Assembly: GCA_900555615.1 (NCBI GenBank)
Contig: USMB01000012.1
Coordinates: 1 to 38,900, forward strand
From: an uncultured Clostridium sp.
GTDB taxonomy: Bacteria > Bacillota > Clostridia > TANB77 > CAG-508
Length of the DNA stretch: 38,900 nucleotides
Direction of reading: 5' to 3'
In this document: positions 31,944 through 38,823 of the stretch, piece by piece
How the letters are laid out: every line of letters begins with the position of its first letter
How positions within the stretch are numbered: the stretch's first letter is position 1
Translations under genes and position numbers: made by a program
Notes under the pieces: model-generated
The model's input: the letters and a program-made list of their open reading frames with translations, nothing else
What the model was told of the DNA's origin: nothing
Databases searched by the model: none

Positions 31944-32627
31944 ATGAGTATATTTGGAAGAAAAGAAAATGTAATAACATACACTGTAAATAAGGCAGTA
32001 AACAGAAATATGTATATAACAGTTCAAAATGGTGAAGTTGTTGTAAATGCACCATGGTATTTTACATCAAATAAAATTCAACAAATAGTTCAAGAAAAGA
32101 AAAATTGGATCTTAAGCAAAATGCAAGAATATGAAGAAAATCTTTCAAATATACAATCAGTAAAGATTTTTGGAAAGAACTATGATGTACAAGTAGAATA
32201 CAAAAATATAAAAGCACCAGAATTGAATTTAAGAGAAAATTATAAAATAGAAATAATCTTACCAGCCAAATATAAAAAAGTTGGAAATGAACAAATATTA
32301 AAAATGTCAATAGAAAAAATGTATGAACAAATAGCAAATACAGAAATCGAAGATATAATGGAGAGAACAAGAAAAATGTTAGGAATAGCTCCAGAAGATT
32401 ACGAAATAAGAAAAATGGAAAAAACATTAGGAAAATGTGAAGATGGAAAAATCACAATAGCTCCTGAGCTAATGCAATATAAAAGAGAAGTAATAGAATA
32501 TGTAGTTGCACATGAATTCTGTCATCTAAAATATAAAACACATGGAAAAAGATTCTACCAAATTATAGAAAAATATATTCCAGAATATAGAAAATACGAA
32601 AGAGAAATTCAAGAATATGAATATTAA
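31944..32627 (+). CDS. YgjP/DUF45-type zinc metallopeptidase
   Basis: 227 residues. The N-terminal half is rich in strands, with the family text VNAPWYFTSNKIQQIVQEKK. The catalytic part has KTLGKCEDGKITIAPELMQY, VIEYVVAHEFCHLKYKTHGK (the HExxH motif is read as HEFCH) and the downstream FYQIIEKYIPEYRKYE block with the third ligand region. These M48-related (WLM/SprT-like) proteins are predicted soluble metalloproteases; substrates are unknown. The usual arrangement is kept, with no truncation. Confidence 0.88.
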   Translation: MSIFGRKENVITYTVNKAVNRNMYITVQNGEVVVNAPWYFTSNKIQQIVQEKKNWILSKMQEYEENLSNIQSVKIFGKNYDVQVEYKNIKAPELNLRENYKIEIILPAKYKKVGNEQILKMSIEKMYEQIANTEIEDIMERTRKMLGIAPEDYEIRKMEKTLGKCEDGKITIAPELMQYKREVIEYVVAHEFCHLKYKTHGKRFYQIIEKYIPEYRKYEREIQEYEY

Positions 32628-32634
32628 AATAAAT

Positions 32635-32666
32635 AAAAATTTGCAATATAATAGTTGCAAATTTTT
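32635..32666 (+). terminator. intrinsic terminator
   Basis: AAAAATTTGCAA (32635-32646), 8-nt loop, TTGCAAATTTTT (32655-32666). Confidence 0.9.
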
Positions 32667-32715
32667 GTTTAATATGTTAAGATAATTTGCAGTAGAAGTA
32701 CTATAATTTTATAAT

Positions 32716-32791
32716 TGGGGTATCGCCAAGTGGTAAGGCAACCGGCTCTGACCCGGTCATTTCGTAAGTTCGAATCTTACTACCCCAACCA
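32716..32791 (+). tRNA. tRNA-Gln (anticodon CTG)
   Basis: A complete cloverleaf: acceptor TGGGGTA (32716-32722) with TACCCCA (32781-32787), D arm GCCAAGTGGTAAGGC, anticodon stem ACCGG/CCGGT around loop CTCTGAC (anticodon CTG), T arm GTAAG-TTCGAAT-CTTAC, discriminator A, and an encoded CCA (32789-32791). It reads CAG codons. The integrase remnant begins five bases downstream on the opposite strand, so the 3' end of this tRNA is the probable attachment site of the element at 32796-37370. Confidence 0.95.
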
Positions 32792-32795
32792 GTAA

Positions 32796-33538
32796 TTAAA
32801 TATCTGCGAATGTTAAAGTATTTGAAAGAACATTTGCAGATTTATTTTTTGTATCTTTTTCTAAATGGGCATAAATATTAGCAGTAGTAGAATAGGTAGA
32901 ATGACCAAGCCAATCTTGAATTTCTTTCATAGGTATTCCTTTAGCAAGTAAAAGACTGGCACAAGAATGCCTTAATCCATGAAAAGTAATTTTTCTTAAA
33001 ATGTTTTTATTCTTTTTCATAATCAAAGTAAAATGGTCTGTAACATATTCTGGTCTAAATAATTTGCCTGTAAAATCGACACATATATAATCTAAATATT
33101 TTTTATTATAACTATTTCCACATAATTTTTTGTTTTATCTTTTAAAAGTATAACTCTTTTATTATCTTTTCTAGTTTCAATGGCTTTATGTTTGATGGTA
33201 ATTGTTTTATCTTCAAAATAATCGCAAATTTTATTCACTATAACTTTGTAAGAATCATAAGTGTTTTCTTCAATAGTATTTTTTATAGATAATAACCATT
33301 CTTGCAAATATGCAGTTAATAATTTATCTGTAGAATTATTTGTACTTTCATTATTTAAACTTTCTTTAAAATCAGTTAAAATCTCTTGCATTTTTTGATT
33401 GGCTAATCTTTTATTATTGCCTTTTTGAGATAATCCTGTAGAAACCCATTTTTGTTTTCTCTTGCCATTAATATCTTTATAATTTAAAACAACTTGATAA
33501 ATATTATTTTTTATTTGTAGGCTTGCTGTTATATTCAT
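32796..33538 (-). pseudogene. int: tyrosine recombinase (integrase), inactivated by deletion and frameshift
   Basis: Two frames. 33538-33092 carries the arm-binding and core-binding domains (ending VNKICDYFE), then jumps to EDKTITIKHKAIETRKDNKR, skipping the stretch with the first catalytic Arg ('GLRRSE'-type motif). The frame shifts near 33100. The middle continues as YNKKYLDYICVDFTGKLFRP in another frame, and 33026-32796 gives KITFHGLRHSCASLLLAKGI, KEIQDWLGHSTYSTTANIYA with the HxxR, H and Tyr residues. The deletion joins YFE to text normally reading 'FENKTITI', consistent with short-homology deletion. An SD and ATG remain. Without the first Arg it cannot recombine. Confidence 0.88.
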
Positions 33539-33563
33539 TAAAACTCCTTTCTTTTCTCATAAC

Positions 33564-33630
33564 AGACTAGATTTAACCTACTATTGATATTGGTATAATA
33601 ATACCAGGTTTATAAATTAAAAGCTAGTCT
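33564..33630. promoter_or_regulatory. nested inverted repeats between excisionase and integrase
   Basis: Three concentric pairs: AGACTAG (33564-33570)/CTAGTCT (33624-33630), AACCT (33575-33579)/AGGTT (33606-33610), GGTAT (33592-33596)/ATACC (33601-33605). They could form a leader hairpin controlling int or a protein-binding site. There is no T run, so not a plain terminator. Confidence 0.4.
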
Positions 33631-33841
33631 ATATTTCATTTTGATTTGTTAAATAAGCAATAACATTTCTTTTTGGTATTTTGTATTGTCTACCAACTTT
33701 TAGTGCTTTTATTGTTTTGTTCCTTACTAATCTATAAGCAAGTGTTATGCCAATTCCAAGCATTTCTTTTAATTGAGTGATGTCTACTAAATCAGGATAT
33801 GAAGTAAACATCATTTCATAATTTTCTTTAATACTTCCCAT
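33629..33841 (-). CDS. xis: excisionase-like helix-turn-helix protein
   Basis: 70 residues with a strong SD (AAAGGAGGT) seven bases before ATG 33841. The central part, DITQLKEMLGIGITLAYRLV, followed by IKALKVGRQYKIPKRNVIAY, is a MerR-like winged helix of the HTH_17 excisionase type ('L.IG...AY.LI..G.I.A.KIGR.YRIPK.....YL'). It would bind attachment-site DNA and direct excision with Int. It is immediately upstream of the broken integrase in the same direction, the normal element layout. It appears intact. Confidence 0.85.
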   Translation of the reverse strand: MGSIKENYEMMFTSYPDLVDITQLKEMLGIGITLAYRLVRNKTIKALKVGRQYKIPKRNVIAYLTNQNEI

Positions 33842-33909
33842 AGGGCAGACCTCCTTTCTTTAAAATTTACAATAAAAAAAGACTTATTAAACAATTTTAA
33901 TAAATCTCA

Positions 33910-34377
33910 TTAATAACTATAAACACATCTATTTTTATATTTTTGTGTAGGTATTTTAATATTCATATTTACTGATCTTGGAACATCAAATCCAACTTTC
34001 AATTTCCTATCTATTACTAAATTTCCTTTATTATTAGTATGATAAGCAGTTGAGTTCCATTTTACAAAAGCATAATCATTTATATTACTACAATAATATG
34101 ATAATTCTACAGAGTCTTGATTTAATAATGCTTGTAGCTGTTCATAAGAATTATCTTCTTTCTTTGGCCTATCATAACTTTTAAAATATTCCTTCATATA
34201 ATTTTTTCGTTTAATTGCATTATTATCTTTACGAATTTGTTTTTCTTCTTTACATCTACTATCAGCTTTTATTATTTTCGAAACATATTGTTTAGAAACA
34301 CCAACTATTGTTGCAATGTCTTTTTGTTTCAGATGTTTATTATAGTATAAATCTAAAATATTTTCTTTGTTTTCCAA
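33910..34377 (-). CDS. helix-turn-helix protein of the mobile element
   Basis: 155 residues, TTG start at 34377 with AAAGGAGGT nine bases upstream. The N-terminal sigma-70 region 4-like HTH reads LKQKDIATIVGVSKQYVSKI. A basic linker (KEEKQIRKDNNAIKRKNYMK) and a C-terminal domain of unknown type follow, with VELSYYCSNINDYAFVKWNS and VGFDVPRSVNMNIKIP. It is probably a regulator of the element. It is divergent from the DUF6076-like gene, and the intergenic inverted repeat at 34529-34548 could be its operator. Confidence 0.65.
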   Translation of the reverse strand: MENKENILDLYYNKHLKQKDIATIVGVSKQYVSKIIKADSRCKEEKQIRKDNNAIKRKNYMKEYFKSYDRPKKEDNSYEQLQALLNQDSVELSYYCSNINDYAFVKWNSTAYHTNNKGNLVIDRKLKVGFDVPRSVNMNIKIPTQKYKNRCVYSY

Positions 34378-34528
34378 ACTAAAATACCTCCTTTCAAATT
34401 AGTTGACTTTTTGTTTGTAAGATTTTGAACATAGAAATCCTATTTACTATTCCTATAAAATAGTAAAGTTTAATATCGGCTTATTGTCATTTTATATTTG
34501 TTGAATATTTTTATAGGTTAATGTCATG

Positions 34529-34548
34529 AACAATACATTAATATTGTT
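34529..34548. promoter_or_regulatory. inverted repeat overlapping the -35 of the divergent gene
   Basis: AACAATA (34529-34535), CATTAA, TATTGTT (34542-34548). The right arm ends at the first base of the -35 box at 34548, a typical repressor position. Confidence 0.55.
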
Positions 34549-34576
34549 TGACATTGTTATTATACTATAATATACT
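34548..34576 (+). promoter_or_regulatory. promoter of the DUF6076-like gene
   Basis: Perfect TTGACA (34548-34553), 17-bp spacer, TATACT (34571-34576), then SD GAAAGGGG before ATG 34642. Confidence 0.75.
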
Positions 34577-34641
34577 TGTCAACACAATTTTAAAATATTT
34601 TAGAAATTGTTCATATTTATTTTTGAAAGGGGAAAATAAAA

Positions 34642-35757
34642 ATGAGAGAATTGCCTCGTGCAAATATATCGGAAGACTTTTATATGTGGTTTGACTTGGA
34701 AGAAAAGAAGGAACATTATGCAACACCTTTATATTTATACCAAGTAAAAAGAGATAGAATTAATCCAAGTGATGAAACGAAATTATATTTAAAATTGAAA
34801 AAAGATATATCAAAAGTTAAAACTGGAAAAGATAAAGAAATAATAAGACATCCTTCTACTATATATATTCATTATGTAGAAAGCTTAGGTGCTATGCTTA
34901 TAAATTTTTTAAATGCAGACTTTACAAATTATGAAACAGCATATAATACTTTCTTTTATGCTTATGGCTATGAATTAGTGAAAGATTATGCTCCATATAG
35001 CTATTTAAAAAATGATGAACATATAACTGATGTGCAATTTAAGGAGATTATAAAAGATATCTTTGAAACTGGTAGTGATAGATTTATTGAATGGCAAGAT
35101 AATTTTAGAAAATGTGTAGACTTTGTATATAATTTGAATGGAAATGAAGATTTAAAAGATGAAGAAAATAAATTAGCAAAATTTGTTGCTTATACTATAA
35201 AAGATAGTGAATTTTATACATATTCACAAGATATAGAAGTTATTACAGATAATTACATAAATATACATAATTATAATCATAACGAAACTATTACAGAACT
35301 GATAAAAAAAATAAATAATAAGGATTCAAAATTAGAACTTCATAATGTTTATACGAGTACAAAATTAACAAGTATGTGTTTTGAAATATTAGATCAAGTT
35401 ATAAGACATGAGAATTTGCAAATTAAAACTTGTTTAAATTGTGGAAGATATTTTATACCAAATTATAGGCAAAATGAAATATATTGTGATTTAGCAAATG
35501 TAGATCAAAGTCCATCTTGTAAAGAAAAAGGAGCAAATGAACAATATAAAAAGAATTTAGAGAATAACCAAACACAAGCTCTTTATAGAAGAATCTATAG
35601 ACAAAAGTTTATGATAGCACAGAGAAATAAAGAAAGCAAAACAATTCAAAAAGATTTTGAACAATGGAAAAAAGAAGCTAAAGATAAAATTAATAAGATG
35701 AAAAAAAATAAACTTACAGAAGATGAAGTTTACAAATGGTTAGTAGAAAATAAATAA
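34642..35757 (+). CDS. DUF6076-like protein with C-terminal zinc ribbon
   Basis: 371 residues, soluble. A helical N-terminal region of about 260 residues (TIYIHYVESLGAMLINFLNA, FIEWQDNFRKCVDFVYNL) precedes a four-Cys zinc ribbon (KTCLNCGRYFIPNYRQNEIY, then CD... and SCKEKGANEQYKK). A basic helical tail with YRRIYRQKFMIAQRNK and FEQWKKEAKDKINK follows. This 'CxxCG.YFIP...YC...CKE.GA' block recalls CGNR-like zinc ribbons and DUF6076 proteins of Bacillota mobile DNA; the function is unestablished. Nucleic-acid binding is plausible. Own promoter with overlapping inverted repeat. The gene looks intact within a decaying island. Confidence 0.65.
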   Translation: MRELPRANISEDFYMWFDLEEKKEHYATPLYLYQVKRDRINPSDETKLYLKLKKDISKVKTGKDKEIIRHPSTIYIHYVESLGAMLINFLNADFTNYETAYNTFFYAYGYELVKDYAPYSYLKNDEHITDVQFKEIIKDIFETGSDRFIEWQDNFRKCVDFVYNLNGNEDLKDEENKLAKFVAYTIKDSEFYTYSQDIEVITDNYINIHNYNHNETITELIKKINNKDSKLELHNVYTSTKLTSMCFEILDQVIRHENLQIKTCLNCGRYFIPNYRQNEIYCDLANVDQSPSCKEKGANEQYKKNLENNQTQALYRRIYRQKFMIAQRNKESKTIQKDFEQWKKEAKDKINKMKKNKLTEDEVYKWLVENK

Positions 35758-35785
35758 AGTAAAAGGTATTAAACGGAGCAAAAAT

Positions 35786-36467
35786 ATGAGAATGGAATAT
35801 ATATTAATAAAAAAAGATAAAACAAAAAATAATAAAAATGAAAATTTCATTGTTCTTCCTTCATCACCATTAATGTTAATTGAAAAAAATTTTAATGATG
35901 TTATGGTAAATAAAATAAGTAATGAAGACGAAGAAATTTTTAGAAGCAATTGGGATGGAACATTTTCTATAAATGATATAGAAATAATTTTTAGTATAAA
36001 ACAATATTCAAAACATAAGCTTTCATATCTAAGTATATACAAAAATAAATAGTATAGATAATATGGAAGCTATTGATAAAAAAATAAATAAATTTATGAG
36101 AGATAATTATATTGTAATTACTTCTTATGACTGCATTTCAGAATTTTATTGTAATAAAATATATAAAAAATTAAACAATTTTGAAAGAAAATTAAAAGAA
36201 CTCATATTCATTATATATACATTTTCATATGGAGTAAATTATTTTGAAAGAAACTTTAGTGATGATTTAAAATTAAAGGTAAAACAAGCACGAGATAAAT
36301 CAATTTCAACAGATACAAAAGATATTGAACAGTTAAAGCAATCATTATATGAATTAGACTATAATGATATAATGAAACTTTTATTTATTCCAAAATGGTT
36401 ATTAGATGATGAAAAAGATAAATTTAGATTAATAGAAAGAATAAAGAAGGATGAATTATCTACATAG
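35786..36467 (+). pseudogene. HEPN/abortive-infection-like protein, split by a frameshift
   Basis: Frame one (35786-36052, 88 residues) ends KHKLSYLSIYKNK. The next frame is open from 36033, before its first ATG at 36063, and reads VYTKINSIDNMEAIDKKINK straight on, so one protein is shifted near 36030. The second part contains SEFYCNKIYKKLNNFERKLK and ELIFIIYTFSYGVNYFERNF, a helix pair reminiscent of HEPN-type Abi proteins ('LE..LR.LI......YG..W'). The ending YNDIMKLLFIPKWLLDD and IERIKKDELST is also similar to such proteins. The family call is a resemblance only. The first ATG lacks a good SD. Confidence 0.45.
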
Positions 36468-36754
36468 ATTTTCAAAAATTAAATGCACAATATGCTGGTG
36501 ATGAATTACATAAAGCATTAGGAACATTTCAAGAAAGCTTATTGATAATAAGTAAAGATATTTCCAATATGATGATGGAGACGTATAAGCAACTGATACC
36601 TAATGTAACAGCACCAATAACAAATTGGCTTAAAGATCTTAAGAAAGATATAGTACCATCAATAAGTTACAAGGATACTGATTATAAATCAAAAAAAATT
36701 AATGGTGTGGAGACATTTCAAAATAAAAAATTTAAAAAAGATAGTAAAAAGTAA
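36455..36754 (+). pseudogene. remnant of an unidentified gene
   Basis: A frame open from 36455 to TAA at 36752-36754 without an ATG near its beginning reads DFQKLNAQYAGDELHKALGT and FQESLLIISKDISNMMMETY, ending in a Lys-rich tail. The only usable start is TTG 36542, without an SD. It overlaps the end of the HEPN-like fragment, suggesting a deletion joined two genes. Not recognised. Confidence 0.3.
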
Positions 36755-36761
36755 TTTTGTA

Positions 36762-36790
36762 TTGTATTTTATCTAAAAATGAAGTATAAT
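36762..36790 (+). promoter_or_regulatory. promoter of peptide mRNA, locus B
   Basis: TTGTAT (36762-36767), 17-bp spacer, perfect TATAAT (36785-36790), start near 36797. A 6-bp leader hairpin TCCTTT/AAAGGA lies at 36798-36812. Confidence 0.7.
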
Positions 36791-36842
36791 GAGGACATCC
36801 TTTTCTAAAGGAAATCTTTAAGAAAGGGGGTGTTGTTACTAG

Positions 36843-36941
36843 ATGAACGGTTATATGCTTATATGGATTCTTCTTCAAAAAATTGAAGAATTGCAAAAAG
36901 AATTGAATACATATAAGAAAAACAACACAGGTAAAAACTGA
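36843..36941 (+). CDS. 32-residue peptide, candidate type I toxin (locus B)
   Basis: ATG 36843, with AAAGGGGG ending 12 nt upstream. The peptide starts MNGYMLIWILLQKIEELQKE and ends in a basic tail (LNTYKKNNTGKN). Residues 4-12 are strongly hydrophobic, followed by an amphipathic helix; the membrane part is shorter than in Fst. An own promoter, leader hairpin, terminator and a convergent small RNA complementary to the start region place it in the architecture of par/Fst-type type I toxin-antitoxin loci. Toxicity is an inference. It lies in the decayed element between an Abi-like remnant and an Xre remnant, as expected of an addiction module. An overlapping GTG frame at 36830 is judged spurious. 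Confidence 0.55.
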   Translation: MNGYMLIWILLQKIEELQKELNTYKKNNTGKN

Positions 36942-36951
36942 TTTATCAGTT

Positions 36952-36982
36952 CAGGGCAGTTTCCTACCTGTCCTGTTTTTTT
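36952..36982 (+). terminator. terminator of the locus B peptide mRNA
   Basis: CAGGGCAG (36952-36959), loop TTTCCTAC, CTGTCCTG (36968-36975, one G-U), then seven T (36976-36982). A second upstream hairpin AACTGA/TCAGTT sits at 36936-36951. Confidence 0.85.
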
Positions 36983-36986
36983 ATGC

Positions 36987-37058
36987 AAAAAAAAAGATAT
37001 GTGATTCCTACTTCACATATCAAGTGTTGCTACCATGAACGGTTACTTCACTTAAGCT
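36987..37058 (-). ncRNA. candidate antitoxin RNA of locus B
   Basis: Predicted - strand transcript of about 72 nt, from a start near 37058 to its own terminator: GATATGTGA (36996-37004) with TCACATATC (37013-37021) followed on the - strand by nine U (36995-36987). Its 5' half carries the complement of direct repeat copy 2, able to pair with the peptide mRNA over the start codon (ATGAACGGTTA core, plus TGTTG). The two transcripts are encoded without overlap, so pairing occurs in trans. Confidence 0.65.
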
Positions 37059-37064
37059 ATTATT

Positions 37065-37093
37065 AGTATAGCATTATTTTAAGTATTTGTCAA
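37065..37093 (-). promoter_or_regulatory. strong promoter of the locus B antitoxin RNA
   Basis: On the - strand: perfect TTGACA (37093-37088), 17-bp spacer, TATACT (37070-37065). One of the best promoters in the window, and stronger than the opposing toxin promoter. Confidence 0.85.
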
Positions 37094-37114
37094 ATAATTT
37101 TGAATAAAAGTTTC

Positions 37115-37298
37115 CTAAAATTTTTTGCTAATATCTTTTAGTAAATCATTGACATCTATTCCTAAAACATAAGCAATGTCCCATTAATTCTAATTTTGCA
37201 GAAAGTTTTTCATAAGACAAATCTTTTTTTATTCTATATTCTTTTAGTAATCTTCCTATAACATTCAGATTTCCATCAAATTTTGCAATCAATGACAT
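37115..37298 (-). pseudogene. Xre-family repressor remnant
   Basis: From ATG 37298 the - strand reads MSLIAKFDGNLNVIGRLLKE, then YRIKKDLSYEKLSAKLELMG, the start of a Cro/CI-type HTH. It then jumps, with a frame change, to IAYVLGIDVNDLLKDISKKF and TAG at 37115. The second helix half and recognition region ('I...EIES..R...DFEL') are deleted. It was probably the immunity repressor of the element. Confidence 0.7.
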
Positions 37299-37344
37299 AA
37301 TTTTCCTACTTTCGTTATTTTATAATAAAGAAAAAATATATTAG

Positions 37345-37373
37345 TTGAAAAGAACAAAAAAATATGTTATAAT
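37345..37373 (+). promoter_or_regulatory. promoter of the HD-domain gene
   Basis: TTGAAA (37345-37350), 17-bp spacer, perfect TATAAT (37368-37373), followed by SD TAGGAGG and ATG 37430. Confidence 0.75.
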
Positions 37374-37429
37374 TCAAAAAGCATAAAAAATAGAAAAATC
37401 CATAAAAATAATTTTTTAGGAGGAAAGCT

Positions 37430-38074
37430 ATGAAAAAAGAACAAAAAGTTTTAAATTACTATGTTATTTGTAATCGGTTAAAAGACGTAATAAGAACAGG
37501 ATGGAAGGACTGGAATGTAAAAAGAGATAGAATAGAAAGTGTAGCAGAACACATTTATAGTGTACAAATGCTTGCGATAGCAATGAAATCCGAATATGAA
37601 TATGATATTGACATTCAAAAAGTAATTTTTATGCTTGCAATCCATGAACTTGGTGAAACAGTTATTGGAGACTTAACACAGTTTCAAATTTCAAGAGATG
37701 AAAAAGAAAAAATTGAACATCAAGCAGTACACAAGATTTTGAGTGAATTGATTGATGGAAAACAAATCGAATAATTGTTTTTGGAATTTGATGCACATGA
37801 AAGTAAGGAAGCACAATTTGCATATCAGTGTGATAAACTTGAATGTGATTTGCAATGCAAATTGTATGATGAGCAAAATTGTGTGGATTTGCATAATCAA
37901 TCCAATAATGATACAATTCATGATAAACAAGTACAAAAATTACTCGAAAATGGAGCAACATGGTCAGAGATGTGGTTAAAGTTTGGACAAGCTAAATATC
38001 CATACGATGAAAACTTTATGGCTGTTTCTAAATATGCAATGCAACATAGCTTATTAAAATCAAAAGAAAAATAA
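37430..38074 (+). pseudogene. HD-domain phosphohydrolase (YfbR/HDDC2-like) interrupted by an in-frame TAA
   Basis: Residues 1-114 carry RIESVAEHIYSVQMLAIAMK (first His) and MLAIHELGETVIGDLTQFQI, where the usual HD pair reads HE. TAA at 37772-37774 then interrupts DGKQIE. The same frame continues without loss: LFLEFDAHESKEAQFAYQCD, KLECDLQCKLYDEQ, then GATWSEMWLKFGQAKYPYDE to 38074. The expected residue at the stop is probably Glu (GAA to TAA is one change). Family members are 5'-nucleotidases or related hydrolases. The C-terminal half holds the second Asp region, so the truncated 114-residue product is unlikely to be active unless the stop is read through or TTG 37775 reinitiates. Confidence 0.8.
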
Positions 38075-38084
38075 AAAATAAAAT

Positions 38085-38118
38085 TTAGAACATTTGCTGT
38101 AAAAAGTAAATGTTCTAA
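38085..38118 (+). terminator. hairpin after the HD gene
   Basis: TTAGAACATTT (38085-38095), 12-nt loop, AAATGTTCTAA (38108-38118), followed by GAATTTTAG. The T tail is weak, so a moderate terminator. Confidence 0.6.
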
Positions 38119-38146
38119 GAATTTTAGAAAAAGGAGAAAAGAAAAA

Positions 38147-38797
38147 ATGAAAAAAGAATATGTGATAATAGGAATAGTAATTTTAATAATTATAATAGGA
38201 GGAATAGTAATGGCTTATACAAAATCAAAGCAAAAAGCAAATGAAAATACAAATACAAATACAGTAAGTGAGCAAAATAGCGAAGAAAATAAATACAGTA
38301 AAGGAACACACCATGCAGAAATAGTAATAAAAGATTATGGAACAATTCAACTAGAATTATATGCAGATACAGCACCAATAACAGTTGCTAACTTTGCCAA
38401 ATTAGCAGATGAAGGATTTTATGATGGGCTAACATTTCATAGAATAATATCAGGATTTATGATACAAGGTGGAGATCCAAACGGAAATGGCACAGGAGGA
38501 AGCAAAGAAAATATTAAAGGTGAATTTTCAGCAAATGGTGTAAAAAATACAATATCACATACAAGAGGAACAATTTCAATGGCAAGATCAAGTGCATATA
38601 ACAGTGCTAGTTCACAATTTTTTATAATGCATGAAGATAATACAGGATTAGATGGATTATATGCAGCATTTGGAAAAGTTACAAGTGGAATAGAAATTGT
38701 AGACCAAATTTGTCAAAATGTACAACCAGTAGATAATAATGGAACAGTATTAAAAGCAAATCAACCAGTAATAGAAAGTATAAAAATGATAGACTAA
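38147..38797 (+). CDS. cyclophilin-type peptidyl-prolyl cis-trans isomerase, membrane-anchored
   Basis: 216 residues. An N-terminal signal anchor (about 4-23, VIIGIVILIIIIGGIVMAYT) and a polar Asn/Thr linker (about 28-48) lead to a cyclophilin domain. Catalytic and binding motifs are intact: GLTFHRIISGFMIQGGDP (catalytic Arg in FHR), GTISMARSSAYNSASSQFFI and GLDGLYAAFGKVTSGIEIVD. It catalyses proline isomerisation, here outside the cytoplasmic membrane, aiding folding of exported proteins. Its own SD (AAAAGGAG) lies after the upstream hairpin, and the gene is followed 27 bases later by ychF. Confidence 0.95.
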   Translation: MKKEYVIIGIVILIIIIGGIVMAYTKSKQKANENTNTNTVSEQNSEENKYSKGTHHAEIVIKDYGTIQLELYADTAPITVANFAKLADEGFYDGLTFHRIISGFMIQGGDPNGNGTGGSKENIKGEFSANGVKNTISHTRGTISMARSSAYNSASSQFFIMHEDNTGLDGLYAAFGKVTSGIEIVDQICQNVQPVDNNGTVLKANQPVIESIKMID

Positions 38798-38823
38798 TAA
38801 ATTAACAGAGAAAGGAAATTAAA

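Larger units (their letters stand above)
36830..37045. repeat. direct repeat pair of locus B (antisense recognition sites)
   Basis: Copy 1 at 36830-36853 spans the end of the SD, the spacer and the start codon of the peptide. Copy 2 at 37024-37045 lies in the 5' part of the convergent RNA. They share GTGTTG-(T/C)-TAC and ATGAACGGTTA, with TAG versus C between. As direct repeats read by convergent promoters, they make the two RNAs complementary over about 20 nt. Confidence 0.85.

Noticed and set aside
36830..36886. Alternative GTG-initiated 18-codon frame overlapping the locus B peptide start
   Set aside because: It begins inside the SD run, has no hydrophobic or conserved feature, and stops quickly; the ATG 36843 frame fits the direct-repeat geometry better.
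32789..37430. Second attachment site duplicating the tRNA-Gln 3' end
   Set aside because: By eye no copy of the TTCGAATCTTACTACCCC end was found between the tRNA and 37430; not claimed.
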